In this document: positions 8,995-16,547 of the stretch, one piece after another | How positions within the stretch are numbered: position 1 is the stretch's first letter | Layout: every line of letters begins with the position of its first letter | From: Spirosoma fluviale | GTDB taxonomy: Bacteria > Bacteroidota > Bacteroidia > Cytophagales > Spirosomataceae | NCBI RefSeq assembly: GCF_900230225.1 | Contig: NZ_OCNH01000001.1 | Location: 2,571,548-2,635,547 of the forward strand | Reading direction: 5' to 3' | Length of the DNA: 64,000 nucleotides | Notes under the pieces: generated by a model | The model's database searches: none | What the model saw: the letters and a program-made list of their open reading frames with translations, nothing else | Told to the model about the DNA's origin: nothing | Made by a program: the position numbers and the translations under genes

Positions 8995-10626
8995 ATGAAA
9001 TTAATTGCAGTAGGCCTGGCAATGAGCCTGGCGGGTGCCGGTTATTGGTATTGGCAATCGACCGGCTCTCCGGCTGTTGCGGCCGTGCAGTTACAAGGAC
9101 CTTTACCGGCGCAAACGTCACTCTCGCCCACGCCCCGCACGCAGTTCACCCCCACACCCAGTACCCGAAAAGGGTATTATAATCTGGATGTTGTTGGCGA
9201 TTTTACTTTGCCAGCTACAAAAACCATTACGTTTTGCGGTGCCGGGCGAAACCTTCACGTACAGAAAGACCCTACGAAAATCTTCCGACGAGGGTTCTCA
9301 GCCGTTGATCAAAGCCGGATGGTGCCCAACGTCGAAATCTGGACAGATGGCTTCCCATCTAAGGGCTGGAAATCTTCGCTTCAACCGAGTCAGCGGTCGG
9401 TCATTCTTTATCAAAACTACTTCAGAGATTCGTTTGGTTTGGCCTGGGCGCAAAACAGCGATAAGGCAAATGAGACACTTTACCGCGCAGTCCCCAGCGG
9501 CAACGCTGCCGGAGCGGCTCGTCCCATCAACCGAAACACGTTGTACCAGGCCTGCACAGAACTGAGTGGAGGATGTTTTGGCTTTGGCGACTGCCCGCCT
9601 ACTGGTATGAAAAGCACCTATGGGTTTATTTTTCTTGACATTGAGAACGATGGAGCCAACATGACCAATCGGCAGGAGCAGACAAACCTCTATACCTACA
9701 TGGTTAAAACCATCAAGGAAAACGTAAGTCCAAAAACACAGGTTGGGTCAATTGCACCGGTTTTGCACAACAGTGTTGGTTACTCAAAAGCCGATGATTA
9801 CAACGCCACACCCGACTGGCTTTGGGCGATGCCTGCCCAACACACAGCAACCAGCCGCCAGCGGGGTATGCCAGACGATATAGTTGGCAAATCGTACGGC
9901 GATTATGCTGACTTTCAAATGCCCGGCACCTATTATGCTTACCCGGATTTCGATTACTCGATCCGGCATAACGGGGATAACAGCCGTCATTGGCTGGCGG
10001 CTTTATTGGGCGAGCAGGAGGTCAATATGAAGCTATCACCCAAAAAGCGTATAGCCTGGCAATGGCTTTTTAATACCCAGAGCGAACTGCCGAACAGTAG
10101 CAAAGCAGAACATGCCGCTCCACCCGCTGTGGCCGAGGGGATGGGGATTTTTTACTGGTTCACCGGCGCTTATGGCGTTTTGTTCTGGGATGACCACAAG
10201 GATTTAGTCCCCGACTCGCCCTCACCCGCCGACCCGAGCCAGAAGGGCGTCGGCAACGACCGAAACTACACCTGTTATGAACACTACGTTCATGGCCTCT
10301 GGCGACTGTTCAAGCACCACACCGATGTATTCAACGGCCGGGAAACTTATCTTAACAACGCTACCGAGTGCTCCTACGACGGTGGACAAACGTGGTACAA
10401 GTACAACGCCAATCAACTTAAGGTACGCGACCTACCGTTTGTCCGGGCCATTGTCAACGGCAACCAAATCCTGGTAGCGGCCACTAAAGCCTATGCACAA
10501 CCCAGCCAGACAAACCGGGTTATGCTACGTTATGTGCAGAATGGTTATTCGTTTTATACGACTATTACTCTCAAAGGCGACGAAATTTATCTGGGTCGGG
10601 CTACGATGAACCGGGCGAAAAGCTAG
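8995..10626 (+). CDS. Secreted protein of unknown function
   Basis: The start at ATG 8995 gives 543 residues; a TTG at 8983 is in frame. It begins with a signal-like helix (LIAVGLAMSLAGAGYWYW), then a Pro/Thr-rich linker (about 35-60). I do not recognise the family. FIFLDIENDGAN (about 208-219) places acidic residues at the end of a strand, and AEGMGIFYWFTGAYGVLFWDDH is rich in aromatics, both seen in carbohydrate-active TIM barrels. The C-terminal part (ILVAATKAYAQPSQ, then VMLRYVQNGYSFYTTITLKGDEIYLG) looks like a beta-sandwich. A glycan-processing role is a guess from this look only. Confidence 0.7.
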   Translation: MKLIAVGLAMSLAGAGYWYWQSTGSPAVAAVQLQGPLPAQTSLSPTPRTQFTPTPSTRKGYYNLDVVGDFTLPATKTITFCGAGRNLHVQKDPTKIFRRGFSAVDQSRMVPNVEIWTDGFPSKGWKSSLQPSQRSVILYQNYFRDSFGLAWAQNSDKANETLYRAVPSGNAAGAARPINRNTLYQACTELSGGCFGFGDCPPTGMKSTYGFIFLDIENDGANMTNRQEQTNLYTYMVKTIKENVSPKTQVGSIAPVLHNSVGYSKADDYNATPDWLWAMPAQHTATSRQRGMPDDIVGKSYGDYADFQMPGTYYAYPDFDYSIRHNGDNSRHWLAALLGEQEVNMKLSPKKRIAWQWLFNTQSELPNSSKAEHAAPPAVAEGMGIFYWFTGAYGVLFWDDHKDLVPDSPSPADPSQKGVGNDRNYTCYEHYVHGLWRLFKHHTDVFNGRETYLNNATECSYDGGQTWYKYNANQLKVRDLPFVRAIVNGNQILVAATKAYAQPSQTNRVMLRYVQNGYSFYTTITLKGDEIYLGRATMNRAKS

Positions 10627-10708
10627 ACGCTGAACAGTAGATTTGCAGTCCAACGGCGTTACTCTCACGCTACTCGACGAGTGCGTCATTGTCAAAATAA
10701 TCCCCTAC

Positions 10709-11650
10709 ATGACTCTTGGTATTGAAATTGGCGGAACAAAACTGCAACTGATCACGGGCGATTCGACCGGTCAGATTAGCCAGCGATTCCGCTACGTCGT
10801 TGATCCCGAACAGGGAGCCGAAGGTATTCTGACACAAATCGCGACTACAATCCAGCAACTTCCAGAACCACCCTCTGCCATTGGCGTCGGTTTTGGCGGG
10901 CCTGTCGACTGGACAACAGGCCGTATTGCCACATCCCATCAGATAGGCGGCTGGTCGGGGGTTGATCTGGCGGGCTGGCTTCGGAAGCAGGTGCCGGGTG
11001 CTACGGTTCAAATTGAGAATGACGCCAATGTGGCTGCCCTCGGCGAAGCCCATAAAGGCGTTGCAACCGGCTTTAGCCGGGTGTTCTATATTACTTTGGG
11101 CAGCGGTGTTGGCGGGGGCATGGTCATTGACCGAAAGTTGTATCACGGTGCACTACCCGGCGAAGCAGAAATTGGCCATTTATGGCTCGTCCCCCCCGGC
11201 GATTCAACACCGGGCCAAACGGTTGAGCAGACAATTTCGGGCTGGGCTGTTGACCAGCAGATTCGGGACCTTCTGCCGCAGCTACCAGACGACTCAGCGC
11301 TTAAAATTGCCGTGCAGCAAGCCCATGCCTCTGGCTCTGTTGGTAAAGAAGCCCGGTTTTTACATCCGGCTTACGAAGCCAGCGACCCGGTTGCAAAAAT
11401 GTTGATCGAGCAGATTGGTTCGGTGCTGGCGCTGGCATTATCGCACGTTGTTCACCTGTTTCATCCGGATGCCATTGTGCTGGGGGGCGGCCTGTCGCTC
11501 ATTGGCGAACCGTTGCGGGCGGCCGTTCGTCAAACACTACCTCGTTTTGTTATGAAAACCTTTCAGCCAGCCCCCATCGTATTACTCGCCAAACTCGGCG
11601 AAGATTCCGTACCCGTCGGTGCCTTAATGCTAACAGTAAAAGATGTATGA
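10709..11650 (+). CDS. ROK-family sugar kinase
   Basis: The start at ATG 10709 puts the phosphate-binding motif LGIEIGGTKLQL at the N-terminus as in the family; an upstream TTG at 10643 would add 22 unlikely residues. The 313-residue protein carries the sugar-binding/catalytic NDAN block (VQIENDANVAALGE, Asp about 113) and GSGVGGGMVIDRKLYHGA, then GEAEIGH with the family's conserved His. The zinc motif CxCGxxGCxE that normally follows is absent. It phosphorylates a hexose, amino sugar or related sugar with ATP; the substrate is not clear. The next gene is a sugar-phosphate isomerase, so the two probably act on one pathway. Confidence 0.85.
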   Translation: MTLGIEIGGTKLQLITGDSTGQISQRFRYVVDPEQGAEGILTQIATTIQQLPEPPSAIGVGFGGPVDWTTGRIATSHQIGGWSGVDLAGWLRKQVPGATVQIENDANVAALGEAHKGVATGFSRVFYITLGSGVGGGMVIDRKLYHGALPGEAEIGHLWLVPPGDSTPGQTVEQTISGWAVDQQIRDLLPQLPDDSALKIAVQQAHASGSVGKEARFLHPAYEASDPVAKMLIEQIGSVLALALSHVVHLFHPDAIVLGGGLSLIGEPLRAAVRQTLPRFVMKTFQPAPIVLLAKLGEDSVPVGALMLTVKDV

Positions 11651-11702
11651 TATAGGATGTAGGATATACAATGTACACAGTACGCATAAAAACATCATAC
11701 AT
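11643..11702. repeat. Intergenic hairpin with 7-base phased repeats
   Basis: The arms ATGTATGAT (11643-11651) and ATCATACAT (11694-11702) are perfect complements. Between them run ATAGGAT, GTAGGAT and ATACAAT in 7-base steps. The left arm overlaps the stop of the ROK gene, and the right arm ends 14 bases before the next start. Same style as the repeats at 21150, 25834 and 27386. Confidence 0.5.
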
Positions 11703-11715
11703 TTCTCCCTTCCCT

Positions 11716-12276
11716 ATGAACCAGGCTTACTTTAAAAATTACATCGACCGGCAGAAAGCCGCGTACGACGCTATTCCCATTGATCGGGTGGAGCATCTGA
11801 TTAACCTCATCAAAAAATGCTGGGAAGAAGATCGGCAGTTTTTCGCCTTCGGCAACGGGGGCAGTGCCTCTAACGTATCTCACTTTATCACCGATCTTGG
11901 AAAAAGTGCATCCGACCGCATGGGCAAGCGTTTCCGGTGCCTATCGCTGAACGAGAATGTATCCTGGATTACGGCTCTCGGCAATGACTACGCTTACGAA
12001 GATATCTACCTGCGGCAACTTCAGAATTACGCCCGCCCCGGCGATCTGGTGCTAACCTTAAGCGTGAGCGGCAACTCGCCAAACGTCGTTAAAGCCATCG
12101 AATGGGCCAACGAAAACGGCCTCACAACCATGGCGCTGGTAGGCGGCAAGCGTGGCAAACTCGCCGACATTGCCCATGAGTCGATCATTATTCAGGATGA
12201 GCATTACGGCCGGGTCGAAGACGCCCAGATGACCATCTGCCACATGCTGTGTTATGGGTTTATTGAATCCACGTAG
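11716..12276 (+). CDS. SIS-domain phosphoheptose isomerase-like protein
   Basis: A 186-residue protein from ATG 11716; an in-frame ATG at 11671 would add 15 residues that come from the repeat region. FFAFGNGGSASNVSHF is the phosphate-binding SIS motif of GmhA, LTLSVSGNSPNVVKAIEWA the second SIS block, and EDAQMTICHMLCYGFIES the C-terminal helix with the second catalytic His. GmhA converts sedoheptulose 7-phosphate to heptose 7-phosphate for LPS or S-layer glycans. The residue matching GmhA's catalytic Glu in HFxxE is Asp here (HFITD), so a related sugar phosphate is possible. The stop codon TAG is supplied by the left arm of the inverted repeat at 12272. Confidence 0.82.
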   Translation: MNQAYFKNYIDRQKAAYDAIPIDRVEHLINLIKKCWEEDRQFFAFGNGGSASNVSHFITDLGKSASDRMGKRFRCLSLNENVSWITALGNDYAYEDIYLRQLQNYARPGDLVLTLSVSGNSPNVVKAIEWANENGLTTMALVGGKRGKLADIAHESIIIQDEHYGRVEDAQMTICHMLCYGFIEST

Positions 12277-12424
12277 AGACGCAATACCTTGCGTCTCCTG
12301 ATGCGTCAGCCCTTACTTTGTCTCCTTATGCGTCAGCCCTTACCTTGTCTCCTCACGCGTCAGCCTTGTATTGTATCGCTTTATTGCTGACGCGTGAGGA
12401 GACGCAAGGGATTGCGTCTCTACG
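12272..12424. repeat. 39-base inverted repeat with internal direct repeats between convergent genes
   Basis: The left arm (12272-12310) and right arm (12386-12424) pair over 39 bases with 3 mismatches; each begins from outside with CGTAGAGACGCAAT. Three tandem copies of a roughly 27-base unit with the core TCTCCTnAnGCGTCAGC lie at about 12293-12364. The last copy forms a perfect 18-base-pair stem with the right arm (12347-12364 with 12386-12403). The TAG stop codons of both flanking, convergent genes (12274-12276 and 12420-12422) lie inside the outer CGTAG of the arms. It may act as a bidirectional terminator or be a mobile palindromic unit. Confidence 0.85.
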
Positions 12425-13112
12425 AATACCGATCGTTGCGCCAGGGGTAGGCGGTATTGGAGTAGCCGCGTACTTCCCAGAAGCCCAGTTGATTTTTCGT
12501 CAGGAATTCAATCCGCTTGATCCATTTCGAGCCTTTCCAGGCGTATAGCTGCGGGGTGATCATGCGCAGCGGCCCACCGTGTTCACGAGTTAGGGGCTGG
12601 CCGTCGGCGGTATGGACTAGCAAAACGTCGGGTTTCAGGGCTTCTTCCAGCGAAACGTTGGTGGAGTAACCATCATAGCCGTAACACATAACGTGCGTAG
12701 CCGTGCCTTTGGGATCGACCAGAGCCGCCAGATCCATGAACCGAACCCCCACCCAGGGGACATTTAATCGCGACCAGGTCGTTACGCAATGAAAATCGCT
12801 GGTGTCTTCTACCTGCGGCAACTCCATCAGATCTTCCCACTTCAGCCGAACGGGATTATTCACTTCGCCATCAATATTGAGCTGCCATTTATCGAGTGGT
12901 ATGGCGGGCTGGTAACCTAAATCCAGTACCGGCCATTTGGTCGTGACCGTTTGTCCGACCGGTACAGCGGGCATACCATGCCGGTTTACCGGTCCCGAAC
13001 CCCGTGGCTTTTCGTCCGTCATGGAGGGCGTCTGAGCCATTTTTTCCTCAAACCGACGTTTGAGTTTCATCCGGGCTTCAATGATTTTATCGGTCTTTTC
13101 GTTTGCGTCCAT
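12420..13112 (-). CDS. Sulfite oxidase-like molybdopterin oxidoreductase
   Basis: A 230-residue protein. The Moco-binding domain of the sulfite oxidase/YedY group is seen in WQLNIDGEVNNPVRLKWEDL (about 80-100) and in DFHCVTTWSRLNVPWVGVRF (about 118-138), where the Cys ligates molybdenum. PLTREHGGPLRMITPQLYAWKGSKWIKRIEF completes the fold. There is no signal peptide, so it should be cytoplasmic, unlike MsrP/YedY. The physiological substrate of this short subfamily is not settled. The last codon and the stop lie in the right arm of the 12272-12424 repeat. Confidence 0.88.
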   Translation of the reverse strand: MDANEKTDKIIEARMKLKRRFEEKMAQTPSMTDEKPRGSGPVNRHGMPAVPVGQTVTTKWPVLDLGYQPAIPLDKWQLNIDGEVNNPVRLKWEDLMELPQVEDTSDFHCVTTWSRLNVPWVGVRFMDLAALVDPKGTATHVMCYGYDGYSTNVSLEEALKPDVLLVHTADGQPLTREHGGPLRMITPQLYAWKGSKWIKRIEFLTKNQLGFWEVRGYSNTAYPWRNDRYS

Positions 13113-13224
13113 CGTATGTTAGTCGGGAAGTGTACAGCGGTTTTTCCTTCGTAAACTGTAAATTCTATTTTCTGGTTTATACGAACGAAAAATGGCTTTA
13201 TGGTAGCAGACTAGCGCGCCCGTT

Positions 13225-14298
13225 TCAGCTTACCCGTACATAACTGCCCAGCAGCTTGACTTCGGCCGCGTGGTGATTCAGTATCTCGTGCAGATCAGGA
13301 TCGCTGGCGTGGCCTTCGCACTCCAGCAGAAACCAGTAACGGAAAGTTGCCCCGTCTCGCAAGGGGCGGCTTTCGATCTTGGTGAGGTTAATATTTCGAG
13401 TATTAAATTCCTGTAGAAATTCGGCCAGTACCCCCGGCGACTGGGTGTTCGGCAAGCGGGCAATTAAGGTGGTTTTGTCGTGCCCGCTGGGCTGGTTCAC
13501 AAAATCCTTAGCCAGAATCAGAAACCGGGTTCGGTTCAGGTCGCTATCTTCAATGTTGTCGAACAACACGGGTACATCGAACAACTTAGCGGCAATATGT
13601 GAACAGATCGCTGCCGTGTTAGGCTGTTGAGCCGCCATCTTTGCCGCTTTCGACGTTGATTCAACCGGTACCATCTCGGCTTTCAGTTCATCAAAATAAT
13701 CATTCAGGAAACGGCTGCACTGCCTGAATGCGATGTCTTTTGAATAAATATGGGTAATGTCGGCTAAGTTTTCGGCTTTTGTCGCAAAGGTAAAATGCAC
13801 GGGAATCTGCACTTCGGCGGCTATTCGCAGGTCTTTCTCCAGCAAGAGATCGATGGCTTCTTCTACGACGCCTTCCTGGTTGTTTTCGATGGGCACAACG
13901 CCAAACCGCACCCGCCCCGTTTCAACACTCTCAAAGACCGACCGTATGGTTGGCAACGCCATATAAGCACTCATGGCCCCAAATCGGCTTTCGGCCGCCT
14001 GGTGTGTAAAGCTACCTTCGGGGCCTAAATAAGCCACTCGCTCTGGTAATTCGAGATTACGGGATACCGCAAATATTTCCAGAAAAATAGCTTCGATGGC
14101 AGACCGGTTCAGTAAACCGTCATTTTGCTGATGAAGCCGATCCAGAATCTGCTTTTCCCGTTCGGGCCGGTAAATAACTGTATTGGTTGTACGTTTGAGG
14201 TCGCCTACCCGGCGCACAAGTTCCATTCGTTGATTTAGCAACGTTAGAAGTTGATCATCGAGGGCATCAATGTCATTACGGAGAGACTCTAAAGTCAT
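13225..14298 (-). CDS. pheA: Bifunctional chorismate mutase / prephenate dehydratase
   Basis: ATG 14298 starts the protein (357 residues) directly at the AroQ chorismate-mutase domain (LESLRNDIDALDDQLLTLLNQRMELVRRVGDLK, residues 3-35; a 22-residue upstream extension comes from repeat DNA and is rejected). The prephenate dehydratase domain begins at VAYLGPEGSFTHQAA (about 90) and holds the TRF motif in LNRTRFLIL. The ACT domain with the Phe-binding ESRP motif (LTKIESRPLRDG) ends the chain. It turns chorismate into phenylpyruvate in phenylalanine synthesis, and the ACT domain should give feedback inhibition by phenylalanine. Confidence 0.94.
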   Translation of the reverse strand: MTLESLRNDIDALDDQLLTLLNQRMELVRRVGDLKRTTNTVIYRPEREKQILDRLHQQNDGLLNRSAIEAIFLEIFAVSRNLELPERVAYLGPEGSFTHQAAESRFGAMSAYMALPTIRSVFESVETGRVRFGVVPIENNQEGVVEEAIDLLLEKDLRIAAEVQIPVHFTFATKAENLADITHIYSKDIAFRQCSRFLNDYFDELKAEMVPVESTSKAAKMAAQQPNTAAICSHIAAKLFDVPVLFDNIEDSDLNRTRFLILAKDFVNQPSGHDKTTLIARLPNTQSPGVLAEFLQEFNTRNINLTKIESRPLRDGATFRYWFLLECEGHASDPDLHEILNHHAAEVKLLGSYVRVS

Positions 14299-14302
14299 AA
14301 AA

Positions 14303-14382
14303 AAGTCGGTAAGGCAATAAGTCAATAAGTCGGTAAGCACGAAGCCAACATACAAACTTAGCACTTACCGACTTACCGACTT
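14303..14382. repeat. Inverted 8-base-phased repeats between topoisomerase and pheA genes
   Basis: AAGTCGGTAAG occurs at 14303-14313 and 14327-14337, and its complement CTTACCGACTT at 14364-14374 and 14372-14382, the latter two in 8-base register. Further degenerate units (CTTACTTA, CTTCCTGA) reach up to the topoisomerase stop at 14401. The whole gap can fold into a hairpin. Confidence 0.7.
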
Positions 14383-14400
14383 ACTTACTTCCTGACTTTT

Positions 14401-16299
14401 CTACACCAATGCAACTTCATCTACATCTTTTTCGACGCGAAGGTTGTCGATGATGAATCGCTGCCGGTCGGGTGTGTTTTTACCCATATAGTAGCTAAGC
14501 AACTTGGGTACAGATGTTTCTTTCTCCATGATAACCGGCTCCAGACGCATATTTTCGCCGATAAACAAGCCGAACTCATCAGGAGAAATTTCACCAAGTC
14601 CTTTAAACCGGGTTATTTCAACTTTTTTAGCGGCTTTGGTCAGCTTATCAATCGCTTTCTGTTTCTCGTCTTCCGAGTAGCAATAGGTTGTCTCTTTATG
14701 ATTTTTTGGATTACGTACCCGAAATAGGGGCGTTTCGAGAATATACAAATGCCCGTTACGCACCAGATCGGGGAAAAACTGGAGAAAGAACGTCAGCATC
14801 AGCAGGCGGATGTGCATCCCATCAACGTCGGCATCGGTCGCAATAACGATCCGATTATACCGCAATCCTTCCAGGCCATCCTCAATATCGAGTGCGTGTT
14901 GAAGAAGGTTAAACTCTTCATTCTCATACACTACTTTTTTGGTCAGGCCGAAGCAGTTGAGCGGCTTACCCCGCAAACTAAAAACGGCCTGCGACTGCAC
15001 ATTGCGGGATTTGGTAATGGAACCACTCGCCGAATCTCCCTCGGTGATGAACAGGGTCGACTGGTAGCGATCATCAGCTTTCAAATCGGGCAGGTGATTA
15101 CGGCAGTCGCGTAATTTTTTGTTGTGAAGGCTGGCCTTCTTGGCTCGGTCATTGGCCAGTTTCTTAATACCAGCCAACTCCTTGCGTTCCCGTTCCGATT
15201 GTTCGATCCGCTTTTTAAGGGCATCCCGAACGGCAGGGTTCATGTGCAGAAAATCATCCAGACGCTCCTTTACAAAATCTTTAACAAACGAGCTTACGGA
15301 TTGCGCATTCGGCTCGGGCGACATGTTCTGCGAACCGAGTTTTGTTTTCGTCTGTGATTCAAAGACGGGTTCCTGCACCCGAATACTAACGGCCGCAATG
15401 ATTGACGAGCGGATATCCGACACCTCATAATTTTTATCGAAGTGGCGTCGAACCGTTTCCACAACGGCTTCTTTAAGGGCGTTGAGATGCGTACCTCCCT
15501 GCGTGGTATACTGCCCGTTTACGAACGAATAATATTCCTCTCCATACTGATTCCCGTGGGTCATCGCTATTTCGAGGTCATTCCCTTTCAGGTGGATAAT
15601 TGGATACCGCAGCGAATCTTCGTCTTTCTTCGTTTTGTCACGAAGCAGGTCGAGGAGTCCATTTTGCGAGAGGTATTTCTGCTTGTTGAACGAGATGGTC
15701 AGACCCGCATTCAGGTAGCAGTAGTTCCAGATCATGTTCTCCAGAAACTGGGGTATGAAATGAAAATTCTTGAAGACCGTATCATCCGGCTCAAAGCAGA
15801 TCAGGGTGCCGTTTCGCTCTGTCGTGACATCTTCGCCCCGCTGCTTGAGCTCACCCCGGTCAAATTCGGCCCAAACCGTTTTACCCTCCCGGAACGACTG
15901 AACCCGGAAATAACTGGACAGTGCGTTGACCGCTTTTGTACCAACCCCGTTCAGTCCCACCGATTTCTGGAAAGCCCCGGAATCGTATTTACCACCCGTG
16001 TTAATTTTAGAAACCACTTCAACAACCTTACCAAGCGGGATGCCACGGCCAAAGTCGCGTACCTCAACCCGATGGTCCGTTACACGCACGTCTATGATTT
16101 TACCAAAGCCCATCACGTGCTCATCGATGCAATTGTCGATGGTTTCTTTGATCAGTACATAGATGCCGTCATCGGCAGCCGAGCCATCACCAAGTTTACC
16201 GATATACATACCGGGCCGCAGGCGGATGTGCTCACGCCAATCCAGCGAGCGGATACTATCTTCATTGTATTGAACAGCTTGATTCAGCAATTCTGCCAT
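14401..16299 (-). CDS. parE: DNA topoisomerase IV subunit B
   Basis: A 632-residue type IIA topoisomerase ATPase subunit, the usual length for ParE. The GHKL ATP site is seen in [29 protein letters not shown] and [17 protein letters not shown]. The transducer domain follows, then the TOPRIM domain with [17 protein letters not shown] and the acidic [14 protein letters not shown], and a C-terminal block [16 protein letters not shown]. It separates linked daughter chromosomes together with ParC, which is not in this window. The choice of ParE over GyrB rests on length and on the [27 protein letters not shown] opening typical of the Bacteroidota type. It is divergent from the polysaccharide export gene, with a 248-base gap. 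Confidence 0.9.
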   Translation of the reverse strand: MAELLNQAVQYNEDSIRSLDWREHIRLRPGMYIGKLGDGSAADDGIYVLIKETIDNCIDEHVMGFGKIIDVRVTDHRVEVRDFGRGIPLGKVVEVVSKINTGGKYDSGAFQKSVGLNGVGTKAVNALSSYFRVQSFREGKTVWAEFDRGELKQRGEDVTTERNGTLICFEPDDTVFKNFHFIPQFLENMIWNYCYLNAGLTISFNKQKYLSQNGLLDLLRDKTKKDEDSLRYPIIHLKGNDLEIAMTHGNQYGEEYYSFVNGQYTTQGGTHLNALKEAVVETVRRHFDKNYEVSDIRSSIIAAVSIRVQEPVFESQTKTKLGSQNMSPEPNAQSVSSFVKDFVKERLDDFLHMNPAVRDALKKRIEQSERERKELAGIKKLANDRAKKASLHNKKLRDCRNHLPDLKADDRYQSTLFITEGDSASGSITKSRNVQSQAVFSLRGKPLNCFGLTKKVVYENEEFNLLQHALDIEDGLEGLRYNRIVIATDADVDGMHIRLLMLTFFLQFFPDLVRNGHLYILETPLFRVRNPKNHKETTYCYSEDEKQKAIDKLTKAAKKVEITRFKGLGEISPDEFGLFIGENMRLEPVIMEKETSVPKLLSYYMGKNTPDRQRFIIDNLRVEKDVDEVALV

Positions 16300-16547
16300 A
16301 AGAGATTTTTACGAATAGGCTTAAACGGGCTGTAGACAAGAATAGCCAGTTTAACGAAACATTGGAAAAATTATACCTTGAATTTTGGAAACGCGAAAAA
16401 TTACCACTCAATACGAAACTATTTATAATCCAACAAAAGTTCGCTTACTTTGTCGACTGAACTGCACTATGTACCACAAGATTCACTTTGTTCGTTAGAT
16501 ACAGGCTTCGTCTTCTACGGTGCCGCGCTGTTCGATTTCTTAAAAAT

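Noticed and set aside
15442..16335. Open frame of 297 codons on the plus strand inside parE
   Set aside because: Antisense to a clear topoisomerase gene; no domain or promoter support.
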